Below, in pieces: positions 36,828 through 46,545 of a stretch of DNA of 64,000 bases. This DNA comes from Arthrobacter sp. U41 (lineage in GTDB: Bacteria; Actinomycetota; Actinomycetes; Actinomycetales; Micrococcaceae). The notes beneath the pieces were generated by a model. The model saw nothing but the letters and a program-made list of their open reading frames with translations, ran no database searches and was not told the origin of the DNA. A program made the translations under genes and the position numbers. The stretch spans positions 4,278,001-4,342,000 of the forward strand of contig NZ_CP015732.1 in assembly GCF_001750145.1 (NCBI RefSeq), given 5' to 3'. Every line of letters begins with the position of its first letter. Position 1 is the stretch's first letter.

Positions 36828-37766
36828 CTACCCCCGGCTGCCAGCCCCCTGCCGGGCCGCGGGCCGGACAAGTACGCGGACCGCCCCGGGAACCACCTCG
36901 ATGGTGAGTGGGAGCGGGCCGATCCGCTCGCCGTCGGCATAGGCCACCACCTTGTCCGCCAACAGCTCGACTTTGCGGACCCGCCGGATGTGCACGGCCG
37001 GATGCCCCAGGTGGCCGCCGGAAAAGACCTTCGGAAAAACCTTCAGCAGGCCCACCCGGGAGAGCGGGCCGACAATGAAAAGGTCCAAGTAGCCGTCGTC
37101 GAGGACGGCGTCGGGCGTGACCTTCATGCCTCCGCCGATCGACTGGCCGTTGGCGACGGAAATCAGCATCGCGCTCTGCCGCCAGCTCCCGCCGTCGGCC
37201 GTCACGGTGTAGTTGATCGGCCGGAACGAGGCCAGTTCGCGGAGCATGGCAAGGTGGTAGCGGGCCCGGCCCCGGGGCCACAGCCAGGCGTTGGCCCGTT
37301 CATTGACAGCCGCGTCGAATCCGGCGGACACCACACCGGCAAACCAGCGGGACGTCCCGGCGGATGAGACGCGGCCGGCGTCGATCAGCCTCCCGCCGTC
37401 GGCCAGGGCCGCGAGCACCCCTGCACAGGCGCCGGGAATGTCATGCGCCGGCACACCGAGCGCACGCGCGACGTCGTTTCCGGTGCCGGTCGGAACAATG
37501 CCCAGCGGGATGTCACCGAACGGCGGGCCCGATGCGGCGAGCGCATTGACGCCGAGGTGGACCATTCCGTCACCGCCGACCACCACAAGGGCGTCCACCC
37601 CGGATGCCAGCGCCTTGTCCACTGCGTGCGCCAGCGCGTCATAGCTCTCCTCGCGGAGGAGGATGATGCGGGCTCCGGCCGCGCGGAACAAGTCCGCGGC
37701 CTGCCTGCCGGCGTGCCGTCCGCGGCCGAAGGAGGCCCCCGGGTTGACGGCGACGGCAATAATCAT
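36828..37766 (-). CDS. Diacylglycerol kinase-family lipid kinase
   Basis: This 312-residue protein belongs to the DagK/YegS family that phosphorylates lipids such as diacylglycerol or, in related enzymes, sphingosine-like substrates. The nucleotide-binding signature is VVVGGDGMVHLGVNAL (about 61-76), followed by PLGIVPTGTGNDVARALG. The C-terminal beta-sandwich includes SIGGGMKVTPDAVLDDGYLD and YADGERIG. The ATG is preceded by CATAAT seven bases upstream and no RBS, so it may be leaderless. It is divergent from the DnaJ gene. Confidence 0.9.
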   Translation of the reverse strand: MIIAVAVNPGASFGRGRHAGRQAADLFRAAGARIILLREESYDALAHAVDKALASGVDALVVVGGDGMVHLGVNALAASGPPFGDIPLGIVPTGTGNDVARALGVPAHDIPGACAGVLAALADGGRLIDAGRVSSAGTSRWFAGVVSAGFDAAVNERANAWLWPRGRARYHLAMLRELASFRPINYTVTADGGSWRQSAMLISVANGQSIGGGMKVTPDAVLDDGYLDLFIVGPLSRVGLLKVFPKVFSGGHLGHPAVHIRRVRKVELLADKVVAYADGERIGPLPLTIEVVPGAVRVLVRPAARQGAGSRG

Positions 37767-37891
37767 GCGCTGAATTATGCCAGCCAGCGGGAACCATCCG
37801 TGCCGGTGCGCTCGTTGTTCCCCTAGCCGGTTAAACTGGCCGGGCCGGACGTCCAGGATGGGCTGGCACCCTCAACGCAAAGGATTCTTGC

Positions 37892-38848
37892 TTGACGCAG
37901 GGCAACAGCTCGCATTACCAGGTCCTCCGGATCCCTGTGACGGCGACGGACAAGGAAATCAAGGTGGCCTACCGCAAGGCCGCCCGCACCGCACACCCCG
38001 ACCACGGCGGCGACCCGGCTGCTTTCCGGCGCGTCACGCTCGCCTACGAGACGCTGATCGACGCCAAGAGCCGCGCGGACTACGACCGGTCCTACGGCAG
38101 CGGCCGCGGCGGATTCGACGGTCCGCCCGCCGATGAAGGGGCCCACTTTGATGCCCCGGCGGCCGGCAGCCGTGCCTCCGCCAACGTCCGGCGCCCCAAC
38201 TCGCCCCGGAATACCGCGGCCGACGCCCCGGTCTACGTCCCGCCCTTCGAGCAGTACGCCCTGACCGGGGAGGTACCGCTGATCCCGGAGGACCTGGCCA
38301 GCCAGCAGGTCCATGGCCTTCCGCGCAAGCGGGGAATCTTCGGGGCGGAGGCCAGGATCCAGCGGGAAATGCGGACGGTTCAGCTCATCAGCCGGCAGAT
38401 TCTCCCCGGCATCCCCGCCGCGCGGCTCATTAACGGGCTGCAGTCCCCGGCGGACAACAGCCACATCGACCATGTGGTGCTCTCCGGCTACCGCATGGCG
38501 ATCATCGGCTCGATGCTGCTGCCGCCCGGCGCCTACGCCTGGAACGGCACCGCGCTAACGCACGGCGGCCGGTCAATCGCTCCGCCCCAGCTGGCCCACG
38601 TGGTGCGCCGGATGCAGGACATCTTCCCGGAACTCAACGTCACCGGCTGGACCGTGGTCCACAGCACGGACGGAAACCTGCACGAGCCGGTCATTGACCG
38701 GCACCGCCGCTCCGGCGCGCACGAGACCGTGCAGGTGGTCAATGCCGCCGGCCTGGCACGCGGTCTCAGGCAATTCCTGAGCTCCGGCCCGGCCCCCAAC
38801 ACGGTGATCGTTCCCGTCCTGGCCCGCCTGCTGCGCGGGATGCACTAG
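37892..38848 (+). CDS. DnaJ-domain protein with a C-terminal domain of unknown function
   Basis: This 318-residue protein starts with a complete J-domain (about 7-68) carrying the HPD motif in RTAHPDHGGD, able to stimulate a DnaK ATPase. There is no G/F-rich, zinc-finger or C-terminal DnaJ domain. After a ~60-residue linker comes a second domain, about 145-318. Its segment HIDHVVLSGYRMAIIGSMLL faintly recalls NERD nuclease-like folds, but the acidic/Lys active-site pattern is not clear. The start is TTG with AAGGA eight bases upstream. trmL follows after 21 bases. Confidence 0.82.
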   Translation: MTQGNSSHYQVLRIPVTATDKEIKVAYRKAARTAHPDHGGDPAAFRRVTLAYETLIDAKSRADYDRSYGSGRGGFDGPPADEGAHFDAPAAGSRASANVRRPNSPRNTAADAPVYVPPFEQYALTGEVPLIPEDLASQQVHGLPRKRGIFGAEARIQREMRTVQLISRQILPGIPAARLINGLQSPADNSHIDHVVLSGYRMAIIGSMLLPPGAYAWNGTALTHGGRSIAPPQLAHVVRRMQDIFPELNVTGWTVVHSTDGNLHEPVIDRHRRSGAHETVQVVNAAGLARGLRQFLSSGPAPNTVIVPVLARLLRGMH

Positions 38849-38857
38849 CAGGCTCGC

Positions 38858-38863
38858 TAGGAT
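38858..38863 (+). promoter_or_regulatory. Leaderless -10 box (TAGGAT) of trmL
   Basis: TAGGAT is followed by GGAGCA and the GTG at 38870. GGAG is present but only two bases from the start codon, too close for a normal RBS. Confidence 0.5.
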
Positions 38864-38869
38864 GGAGCA

Positions 38870-39337
38870 GTGTTCCGCATCCTCTTCCACACCCCCGAAA
38901 TCCCCGGCAATACGGGCAACGCCATCCGGCTGGCTGCCATCACCGGCGCCGAGCTGCACCTGGTCGAACCCCTGGGCTTCGATTTCTCCGACGCCAAGCT
39001 GCGCCGGGCCGGCCTGGACTACCATGACCTCGCGGTCGTGACCGTGCATCAGGACCTCGACGCGGCCTGGGCCGCCCTGGCTCCCCAGCGGGTCTTTGCC
39101 TTCACCTCCGACGGCGAAACGTCCTACACCGACATCAGTTACCGGCCCGGGGACGTGCTGCTGTTCGGCCGCGAATCCGTGGGCCTGCCCGAGGAACTCA
39201 AACACGACCCCCACGTCACGTCCCGGGTCCGGCTCCCGATGCTGCCCTCGCTGCGCTCGCTGAACCTTGCGAATGCCGCCTCGATCGCGGTCTACGAGGC
39301 CTGGCGCCAGAACGGATTCGCAGGCGCCAAGCTGTAG
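38870..39337 (+). CDS. trmL: tRNA (cytidine/uridine-34 2'-O)-methyltransferase TrmL
   Basis: This 155-residue SPOUT methyltransferase modifies the wobble base of tRNA-Leu in E. coli. The knotted S-adenosylmethionine site is seen in LLFGRESVGLPEEL and RLPMLPSLRSLNLANA, and the N-terminus HTPEIPGNTGNAIRLAA is characteristic. Length is exactly family-typical. The GTG start overlaps a likely leaderless promoter inside the 21-base gap after the DnaJ gene, so it may also be read from that gene's transcript. Confidence 0.93.
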   Translation: MFRILFHTPEIPGNTGNAIRLAAITGAELHLVEPLGFDFSDAKLRRAGLDYHDLAVVTVHQDLDAAWAALAPQRVFAFTSDGETSYTDISYRPGDVLLFGRESVGLPEELKHDPHVTSRVRLPMLPSLRSLNLANAASIAVYEAWRQNGFAGAKL

Positions 39338-39567
39338 ACACCGCAATTTCTCCTTCGCCCCGCCCATCCGGTTCTCCGGCTGTGCCGAATCACTTGTGAA
39401 GCCCGGTTCTACCAACGGACGTCGGGAGCGGGGAAAGGAGCGAGGAGCGGCAGGTGAGAACAGTGCAGGTGGACAGACGTCCCGCCCGGCGGATTCCCGC
39501 AGACCCGGCCCTGGCAGCAGCCCGGCCTGACCCGCGTTCGGCGGCGGGCACCTTATGCTTGAAGGTG

Positions 39568-40173
39568 ATGGAAACTCCCAACGCCCCGAACCCCGAGGCC
39601 GCCGCTCCCCCGGGCACTCCAGCCGACGTCAACCGCCGGCTCGGCGCCCTGCTGGAACAGGTCGCCCGCGGCGACCAGGCGGCCTTCGCAGAGTTCTACG
39701 AACTCACGTCCCGGCGCGTCTTCGGCATGGCCCGGCGCGTCCTGATCGACGTGGAACTCAGTGAGGACACCACCCAGGAGGTCTTCCTCCAGGTCTGGCA
39801 GAACGCCGCCAAGTTCAATCCCGACGCCGGCAGCCCGCTCGCCTGGCTGATGACCATCTCGCACCGCCGGGCTGTGGACAAGGTCCGCTCGTCGCAGTCC
39901 GCCACGGACCGGGAAGCGAAATACGGCGCGAGCAGCCAGGACATCGACCATGACTCCGTCTCCGACGAGGTCGGCAGCCGGCTCGAGGCCGAGGCCGTGG
40001 TCCGCTGCCTCGAGACGCTGACCGATACACAACAGGAGTCCGTGCGGCTTGCCTACTACGGCGGCCTCACCTACCGGGAAGTCGCAGAGAGGCTCAATGC
40101 TGCGGTGCCCACCATCAAGTCCCGCATCCGCGACGGACTGATCCGGCTGAAGACCTGTCTGGGGGTGAGTTGA
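39568..40173 (+). CDS. sigK: ECF RNA polymerase sigma factor SigK
   Basis: This ~201-residue ECF sigma factor has region 2 visible as SEDTTQEVFLQVWQNAAKF and AWLMTISHRRAVDKVR. Region 4 is LTYREVAERLNAAVPTIKSR. It pairs with the RskA-like anti-sigma factor encoded two bases downstream. Start choice is uncertain. ATG 39568 and GTG 39565 lie just after TATGCT (39554-39559) and may be leaderless, whereas GTG 39454 has a good GAGGAG but adds 38 low-complexity residues. In mycobacteria SigK controls its own operon and secreted antigens; targets here are unknown. Confidence 0.9.
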   Translation: METPNAPNPEAAAPPGTPADVNRRLGALLEQVARGDQAAFAEFYELTSRRVFGMARRVLIDVELSEDTTQEVFLQVWQNAAKFNPDAGSPLAWLMTISHRRAVDKVRSSQSATDREAKYGASSQDIDHDSVSDEVGSRLEAEAVVRCLETLTDTQQESVRLAYYGGLTYREVAERLNAAVPTIKSRIRDGLIRLKTCLGVS

Positions 40174-40174
40174 G

Positions 40175-41062
40175 ATGACCGACATGAACGCACAGCACAA
40201 CGGCCGCGTCCCCGGCGGCTTTGCCGCCGAGATCGCCACCGACCTGGCCTCCGGGCGCGCAACTGACCTCGCCGAGGTCTATGCCCTGAACGCCGTGGAC
40301 GACGCCGAGCGCGCCGCCATCGAAAGTTACCTCGCCTCGGCCCCGCAGGCCGAACACGCCGCCTTCGACGAACGCGTCCGCCAGGCCCGGGAAACGCTCG
40401 CCACCAGCTTCACCGCGGAGGAAGATCCGCCGGCGGGCCTGCTGGACCGGATCATGGCGTCCCTGCCCGCCCAGAACCTTACGGCGCCCGGCGTGCACCG
40501 GGGACAGGAGCCGCCGGCGGTGCCTCCGGTGGTGGCCCGGCCCGTCCGGGAGCCCTCCGAGCACTCCGTCACCGACGACCTCGACGCTGCCCGCAAGCGC
40601 AGGGATGAACGGCGCCGGCCGCAGGGCATGCGCAACTGGCTGGTCGGCGTCGCTGCCGCTGCCATCATCGCCCTGGGCGGAGTCGGCGTCGGCGCCTACG
40701 TGGCAAACCAGAACGATCCGCTGAACCAGGTCATGCAGGCCGGCGACGTGCAGCAGGCGACAGTCAGCGTCGCCGGCGGAGGAACGGCCACCGTGTCCGT
40801 CTCGACCTCCAGGGACGCGATCGTCGTCAAGATGAACGACGTCCCGGCGCCGCCCCCCGGCAAGGTCTACCAGATGTGGCTGATCCCCAGGGACGGCTCG
40901 GCCCCGGTGTCACAGGGCCTGATGGACGCCGAAGCGCTGTCCAAGCCGGCCGTCGTCAAGGGCATCAGCACTGCCGCGGCACTGGGCATCACGGTGGAAC
41001 CCACCGGCGGCTCGGCGTCGCCGACCACGCCGACCGTCGCCGAGGCCCCGCTGGGCGCCTAG
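40175..41062 (+). CDS. rskA: Anti-sigma-K factor RskA
   Basis: This 295-residue single-pass membrane anti-sigma factor has an N-terminal cytoplasmic sigma-binding region, about 15-105 (LAEVYALNAVDDAERAAIESY). No His/Cys zinc motif is present. A Pro-rich linker, a membrane helix near 150-176 (WLVGVAAAAIIALGGVGVG) and an extracytoplasmic RskA domain follow (ATVSVSTSRDAIVVKMNDVP, PPPGKVYQMWLIPRDG). It holds SigK at the membrane until regulated proteolysis releases it. The ATG lies two bases after the sigK stop, so the genes are translationally coupled. Confidence 0.93.
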   Translation: MTDMNAQHNGRVPGGFAAEIATDLASGRATDLAEVYALNAVDDAERAAIESYLASAPQAEHAAFDERVRQARETLATSFTAEEDPPAGLLDRIMASLPAQNLTAPGVHRGQEPPAVPPVVARPVREPSEHSVTDDLDAARKRRDERRRPQGMRNWLVGVAAAAIIALGGVGVGAYVANQNDPLNQVMQAGDVQQATVSVAGGGTATVSVSTSRDAIVVKMNDVPAPPPGKVYQMWLIPRDGSAPVSQGLMDAEALSKPAVVKGISTAAALGITVEPTGGSASPTTPTVAEAPLGA

Positions 41063-41089
41063 GGGCCGCTCCTGGTCCCGTCCAACACC

Positions 41090-41140
41090 AAAGCCGCGCA
41101 GGCATGGAACCTTGAGAAGGTTCCATGCCTGCGCGGCTTT
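41090..41140. terminator. Bidirectional terminator between rskA and gluconokinase genes
   Basis: A perfect 24-bp stem (41090-41113 with 41117-41140) has a three-base loop and AAA/TTT ends. It lies between convergent genes. Confidence 0.9.
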
Positions 41141-41158
41141 CCGGTTGGAAGACCGCGT

Positions 41159-41701
41159 CTAGGGCCGGTCGGTTGTCGACGGCACGTCGGCGTTGAGCTG
41201 AAGCCGGTCGATGATTTCCTGCGCTTCGTCCGGGGGTGCCGAGCTGACGCTCAGGGTGATGTAATTTTCATCCCCGGTGGGCGCTTCGAGCGCCTCGAAC
41301 TGCGACTCGAGCAGGGCGGCGGGCATAAAGTGGCCGTTCCGGGTCGCCAGCCGGTCCGAGATCCGGTCCCTGCTGCCGTCGAGGAAGACGAACACCACAC
41401 CCTCGCCGCGAAGGATGTCCCGGTACCGCTTCTTCAGCGCCGAGCAGGTCACGATGCCGGGGGTACCGGACTCGGTGTGCCGCCGGATCCAGCCGGCGAT
41501 GCTCTCCAGCCAGGGCCAGCGGTCCTCGTCGGTCAGGGGCTGGCCGGCGTGCATCTTCGCGACATTGGATTCGGGGTGCAGATCATCGCCTTCGGCGAAA
41601 TCCCAGCCCAGCCGGCCGGCCAGCAGGCCGGCCACGGTTGACTTTCCTGATCCCGAGACGCCCATGATGACCAGCACGGGGTGCTGCGCAGTCTTCGCCA
41701 T
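41159..41701 (-). CDS. gntK: Gluconokinase
   Basis: This 180-residue cytosolic kinase makes 6-phosphogluconate from gluconate and feeds the pentose phosphate or Entner-Doudoroff route. The Walker A is GVSGSGKST (14-22). Family signatures are DFAEGDDLHPESNVAKM, VTCSALKKRYRDILR and ATRNGHFMPAALLESQFEALE. The ATG has GAGGAAGG upstream. No gluconate permease or GntR gene is adjacent. The AT-rich 41702-41775 gap holds a small inverted repeat that may be a regulator site. Confidence 0.95.
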   Translation of the reverse strand: MAKTAQHPVLVIMGVSGSGKSTVAGLLAGRLGWDFAEGDDLHPESNVAKMHAGQPLTDEDRWPWLESIAGWIRRHTESGTPGIVTCSALKKRYRDILRGEGVVFVFLDGSRDRISDRLATRNGHFMPAALLESQFEALEAPTGDENYITLSVSSAPPDEAQEIIDRLQLNADVPSTTDRP

Positions 41702-41721
41702 TAAAGTCTGCCTTCCTCAAA

Positions 41722-41734
41722 TAAATATGATTTA
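41722..41734. promoter_or_regulatory. AT-rich inverted repeat in the gntK promoter region
   Basis: TAAAT-ATG-ATTTA forms perfect five-base arms in the only AT-rich stretch of the gap, about 20 bases from the gntK start. It could be a GntR/LacI-type operator or simply part of the promoter core. Confidence 0.35.
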
Positions 41735-41775
41735 AACTGAGGCAAGCTTAGGGGAGAGCACAGCGGTGGGCAACC

Positions 41776-42555
41776 TTAGAAGCCGGCGATGGTCCCGGGG
41801 CCGTTGACTGTTACGACGTGGAATGCCTCCGCGCTGCGGCCTGCAGGCAGGCCGCCGCGCTCGGCGGTCCGGAGCATCCCGCCGCGGGCGGTCCGGTCCA
41901 TGGTGTCGATGTCGGGGTGCTGGCTGACGTGGATGTGGATCGCGGCCAGTTTGCCCTCGAGGTGTTCCGTGACGTCGACGAAGTGGTTTTCGCGTTCCTC
42001 CGGCCCTGCGAAGAGCCACAGCCACGGCAGTTTGTAGGCCTCCAGCCCCGCCTCGGCCAGTTCCGGGTAGGCAAACGGGTTCTCCAGCGCCGGATACACC
42101 GCCCGGGTTACCGCCTCCCCCACCGCCAGATGGTCCGGGTGGCTCTTCTGGATCCGGGTCCAGTTCCGTTCCGGATGCATGGAGAGCACGACGTCGGGCC
42201 GGAGCTGCCGGATCAGCCTCACCACTTCGCGGATCACTCCGTGCGAGGGCTCGAGGTAGCCGTCGCGCTCATGCAGGTAGTGGATGTCGGTGACCCCGAC
42301 GAGGGCGGCGGCACGGCCTTGTTCTTCATTGCGCAGGCGGACGATCTCCTCGCGCTGCCCGGGGTCGAAGCCACCGGCGTCGCCGTCGGTCATGATGCAG
42401 TAGCTGACCTGCACTCCGGCAGCGGTCCAGGCGGCGATCGTGCCGGCGGCGCCGAAGTCGATGTCGTCCGGGTGGGCGGCGAAACAAAGCACCCGCTCGA
42501 TCCGGTGGTGCTCTGGATCGGACGGGCTGTGCCCCTGTGTGGCGGAGGTGTTCAA
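41776..42555 (-). CDS. PIG-L family N-deacetylase
   Basis: This 259-residue zinc-dependent deacetylase-type protein is of the GlcNAc-PI deacetylase/MshB/Mca family. The metal motif AHPDD is at 27-31, and a second histidine lies in [25 protein letters not shown] and HVSQHPDID are further family segments. Actinobacterial members act in mycothiol synthesis or conjugate cleavage, among other roles; this one cannot be assigned. The TTG start lies four bases beyond the etfA stop, giving an etfB-etfA-PIG-L operon. A GTG at residue 22 is too close to the metal motif to be likely. Confidence 0.87.
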   Translation of the reverse strand: MNTSATQGHSPSDPEHHRIERVLCFAAHPDDIDFGAAGTIAAWTAAGVQVSYCIMTDGDAGGFDPGQREEIVRLRNEEQGRAAALVGVTDIHYLHERDGYLEPSHGVIREVVRLIRQLRPDVVLSMHPERNWTRIQKSHPDHLAVGEAVTRAVYPALENPFAYPELAEAGLEAYKLPWLWLFAGPEERENHFVDVTEHLEGKLAAIHIHVSQHPDIDTMDRTARGGMLRTAERGGLPAGRSAEAFHVVTVNGPGTIAGF

Positions 42556-42559
42556 GGAA

Positions 42560-43513
42560 TCAGCCCCGGCGCTTCTTGATTTCTTCGGTGGCCTGCGGCA
42601 GGACCCGGAAGAGATCCCCCACGATGCCGAAGTCGGCGATCTCGAAGATCGGCGACTCGGCGTCCTTGTTCACGGCGACGATCACCTTGGCGGTCTGCAT
42701 GCCGGCCTTTTGCTGGATGGCCCCCGAGATGCCTGCGGAGATGTACAGCTGGGGTGAAACGGTCTTGCCGGTCTGGCCGATCTGCGCGTCGTGGCCGATC
42801 CAGCCTGCGTCCGTTGCGGCGCGGGAAGCGCCGATGGCTGCGCCGAGGGCATCGGCGAGATCTTCCACCGGGCCGAAGTTGCCGTCGACGCCGCGGCCCC
42901 CGGCCACCACGATCCGGGCCTCGGCGAGGTCCGGTCGGCCGCTGGCGGGCTTGTCATTGCGGGCCGTGATCCTGGCCGATGCCGCGGTGGCAGTCTCCGG
43001 CACCTCCACGGTGACGGTTGCCGGCGCCGTGCCGGTGACGGCGGGTTCCGGGGTGACGCTGTTGGACTTGACGGTCAGGACCGCGACCGGCGTCGTGGCC
43101 CTCGCCGTGGTGGTGTAGGAACCGGCCAGCACCGACTTGTGCGCGGTTCCGTCCGGGTCCACGGCGACGACATCGGTGATGACGCCGGCACCGAGCTTGA
43201 TGCCGAGTCTCGCCGCGATTTCCCTGGCCTCCGCCGAATTCTCGGTCAGGACGACGGTGGCCGCGGCGGTCTGCACCGCGGCGGCCAGGTAGGAGGCCTT
43301 GGGGCCGACCAGGTAGTCGTCGAGGTCCGCCGCGGAGGGCCGGTACAGCGCCTGGGCGCCGTAGGCGGCCAGGGTCTCCGCGACGTCCTCGTGCAGTTCG
43401 CCGTTGAAGGCGACCGCAGGCTCGCCCAGGGACCGGGCAATGGTGAGCAGTTCCAGGCTGGCCTTCTTCAGGGCCTGGCCGGGGTTGTCGATGAATACCA
43501 GTACTTTTGCCAT
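42560..43513 (-). CDS. etfA: Electron transfer flavoprotein, alpha subunit
   Basis: This 317-residue FAD-binding subunit accepts electrons from acyl-CoA and other dehydrogenases with EtfB. The N-terminal domain is about 1-190. The C-terminal FAD domain shows [40 protein letters not shown] and [20 protein letters not shown]. The ATG is at 43513, 14 bases after the etfB stop. The ETF:quinone oxidoreductase is not in the window. Confidence 0.96.
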   Translation of the reverse strand: MAKVLVFIDNPGQALKKASLELLTIARSLGEPAVAFNGELHEDVAETLAAYGAQALYRPSAADLDDYLVGPKASYLAAAVQTAAATVVLTENSAEAREIAARLGIKLGAGVITDVVAVDPDGTAHKSVLAGSYTTTARATTPVAVLTVKSNSVTPEPAVTGTAPATVTVEVPETATAASARITARNDKPASGRPDLAEARIVVAGGRGVDGNFGPVEDLADALGAAIGASRAATDAGWIGHDAQIGQTGKTVSPQLYISAGISGAIQQKAGMQTAKVIVAVNKDAESPIFEIADFGIVGDLFRVLPQATEEIKKRRG

Positions 43514-43527
43514 GTCCGGGGATCCCC

Positions 43528-44328
43528 TTAGAGCAGCTTCTGGGCGGCCAGGAACTCAACCAGCTTGATGCCGGCGTCGCCCTCGTCGGTGATGATGGTG
43601 CCGGCGGTGCGCGCCGGGCGTGCCTCGGCCGATTCGACTTCGGTCCAGGAGCCGGGGCGTCCGACGTGCGCCGGGTCGACGCCGATGTCGGCAAGGCTCA
43701 GCGTGGTGATGGTCTTCTTTTTGGCCGCCATGATGGCCTTGAAATTCGGGTACCGGGGGTTGTTGATCTGGTCCGTGACCGAGACCAGGGCAGGCAGCGT
43801 TGCCTCGACGGTGTCGGCGTGGGCATCGCCGTCGCGGCGGGCGGTGAGCCGGGCGCCGTCGAGTTCCAGGGCGGACGCGAAAGTGACCTGCGGCAGGTCC
43901 AGGCGTTCCGCGAGCTGGGCCGGGACCAGTGAGGTCTCGCCGTCGGTGGAGGCCATGCCGGTGATGATGAGGTCTGCGGGGGTGTCCGCGCCGAGGTGGC
44001 GGATGGCGGCGGCTAGTGCCAGTGAGGTGGCGGCGGCGTCGGAACCGGCCAGGGCGTCGTCGCTGAGGTGGACGCCTTCGCTGGCGCCGATCTGCAGGGA
44101 CTTCTTCACCGCGTTGAGCGCACCCGCGGGTCCCATGCTCAGCGCGATGACTTTGTTTCCGGCTGCTTCCCCGCCGCGGGCCTCGGCCAGCTGGAGGGCG
44201 GCTTCGAGGGCGTACTCGTCCAGTTCGGACAGGATGCTCTCGGAGCGGTCCAATGTGCTGCCCTCGCCGGTGAGGTGTCGGTCGAACTGAGCGTCAGGGA
44301 CGTGCTTGACCAGCACGATGATTTTCAA
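43528..44328 (-). CDS. etfB: Electron transfer flavoprotein, beta subunit
   Basis: This 266-residue AMP-binding subunit partners EtfA. Family features are KIIVLVKHVPDAQFDR, DEYALEAALQLAEA and the ETF-beta recognition loop region TGMASTDGETSLVPAQLAERLDLPQVTFA. TTG at 44328 gives the canonical N-terminus MKIIVLVKH and has GGAAGAG four bases upstream. An in-frame GTG at 44340 would add four residues. It is the first gene of the operon with etfA and the PIG-L deacetylase. Confidence 0.95.
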   Translation of the reverse strand: MKIIVLVKHVPDAQFDRHLTGEGSTLDRSESILSELDEYALEAALQLAEARGGEAAGNKVIALSMGPAGALNAVKKSLQIGASEGVHLSDDALAGSDAAATSLALAAAIRHLGADTPADLIITGMASTDGETSLVPAQLAERLDLPQVTFASALELDGARLTARRDGDAHADTVEATLPALVSVTDQINNPRYPNFKAIMAAKKKTITTLSLADIGVDPAHVGRPGSWTEVESAEARPARTAGTIITDEGDAGIKLVEFLAAQKLL

Positions 44329-44509
44329 TGTCTCTTCCACTGTGTTTACAGCAGCCTTCCATGCGGGTGGACAGCCATCGGGTGGGTCGTGGCCACGGAA
44401 TACCCGGGGTGCCGGGTGCTCCTAGCTAACCATATCGGGCAGTGCCGCCGCGGCCTGGGTTAACGCCTGTGTCAGGGCTGCGCAGGGCACGGCGGGCGCA
44501 GGGCACGGC

Positions 44510-44547
44510 GAAGGCCGGACGGGACCCGGGGGTGCCGCCCGGCCTTC
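44510..44547 (-). terminator. Hairpin downstream of the HtrA-like gene
   Basis: A nine-base perfect stem (44510-44518 with 44539-44547) lies 23 bases past the protease stop, without a T-tract. It is a probable but not certain terminator. Confidence 0.5.
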
Positions 44548-44569
44548 CGGGGAATGCTGCGGGAGCCGC

Positions 44570-46249
<1,680 letters not shown>

Positions 46250-46404
46250 AAGACTTCCTTTCATCCTCGTCTGTATTTAACTATGGACGATCTCACTGAT
46301 ACTAGAGCGCACGTTTGCTGGGAGATTGCTGAACGCCTGGGGCGCCGCTCCGGGCTTCGATCTCAACGGTGCAGCGCTTTTCGCTGGTGGCATATTCCCG
46401 CCGG

Positions 46405-46433
46405 TGGACGGCTAATTGGGTGCACCATAGAAT
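46405..46433 (+). promoter_or_regulatory. Candidate SigA-type promoter of the TPM-domain gene
   Basis: TGGACG (46405-46410) and TAGAAT (46428-46433) are separated by exactly 17 bases. Transcription would start near 46440, leaving a ~105-base leader before the ATG at 46546. The rest of the 46250-46545 gap is unassigned. Confidence 0.45.
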
Positions 46434-46545
46434 CAAATGGAATCGCCACAGCGACCTGCGGCTTTACATCTGCGTGGGGGCGCTGCTGCATTCTGTGACG
46501 ACCGGTTCGGCCCGAACTGGTCGCAGAAGTGCTGAAGGGTTGCAC

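Noticed and set aside
39454..39567. An extended SigK start at GTG 39454.
   Set aside because: It has a good GAGGAG but adds 38 residues of Arg/Pro/Ala-rich sequence absent from the family. It is kept only as an alternative.
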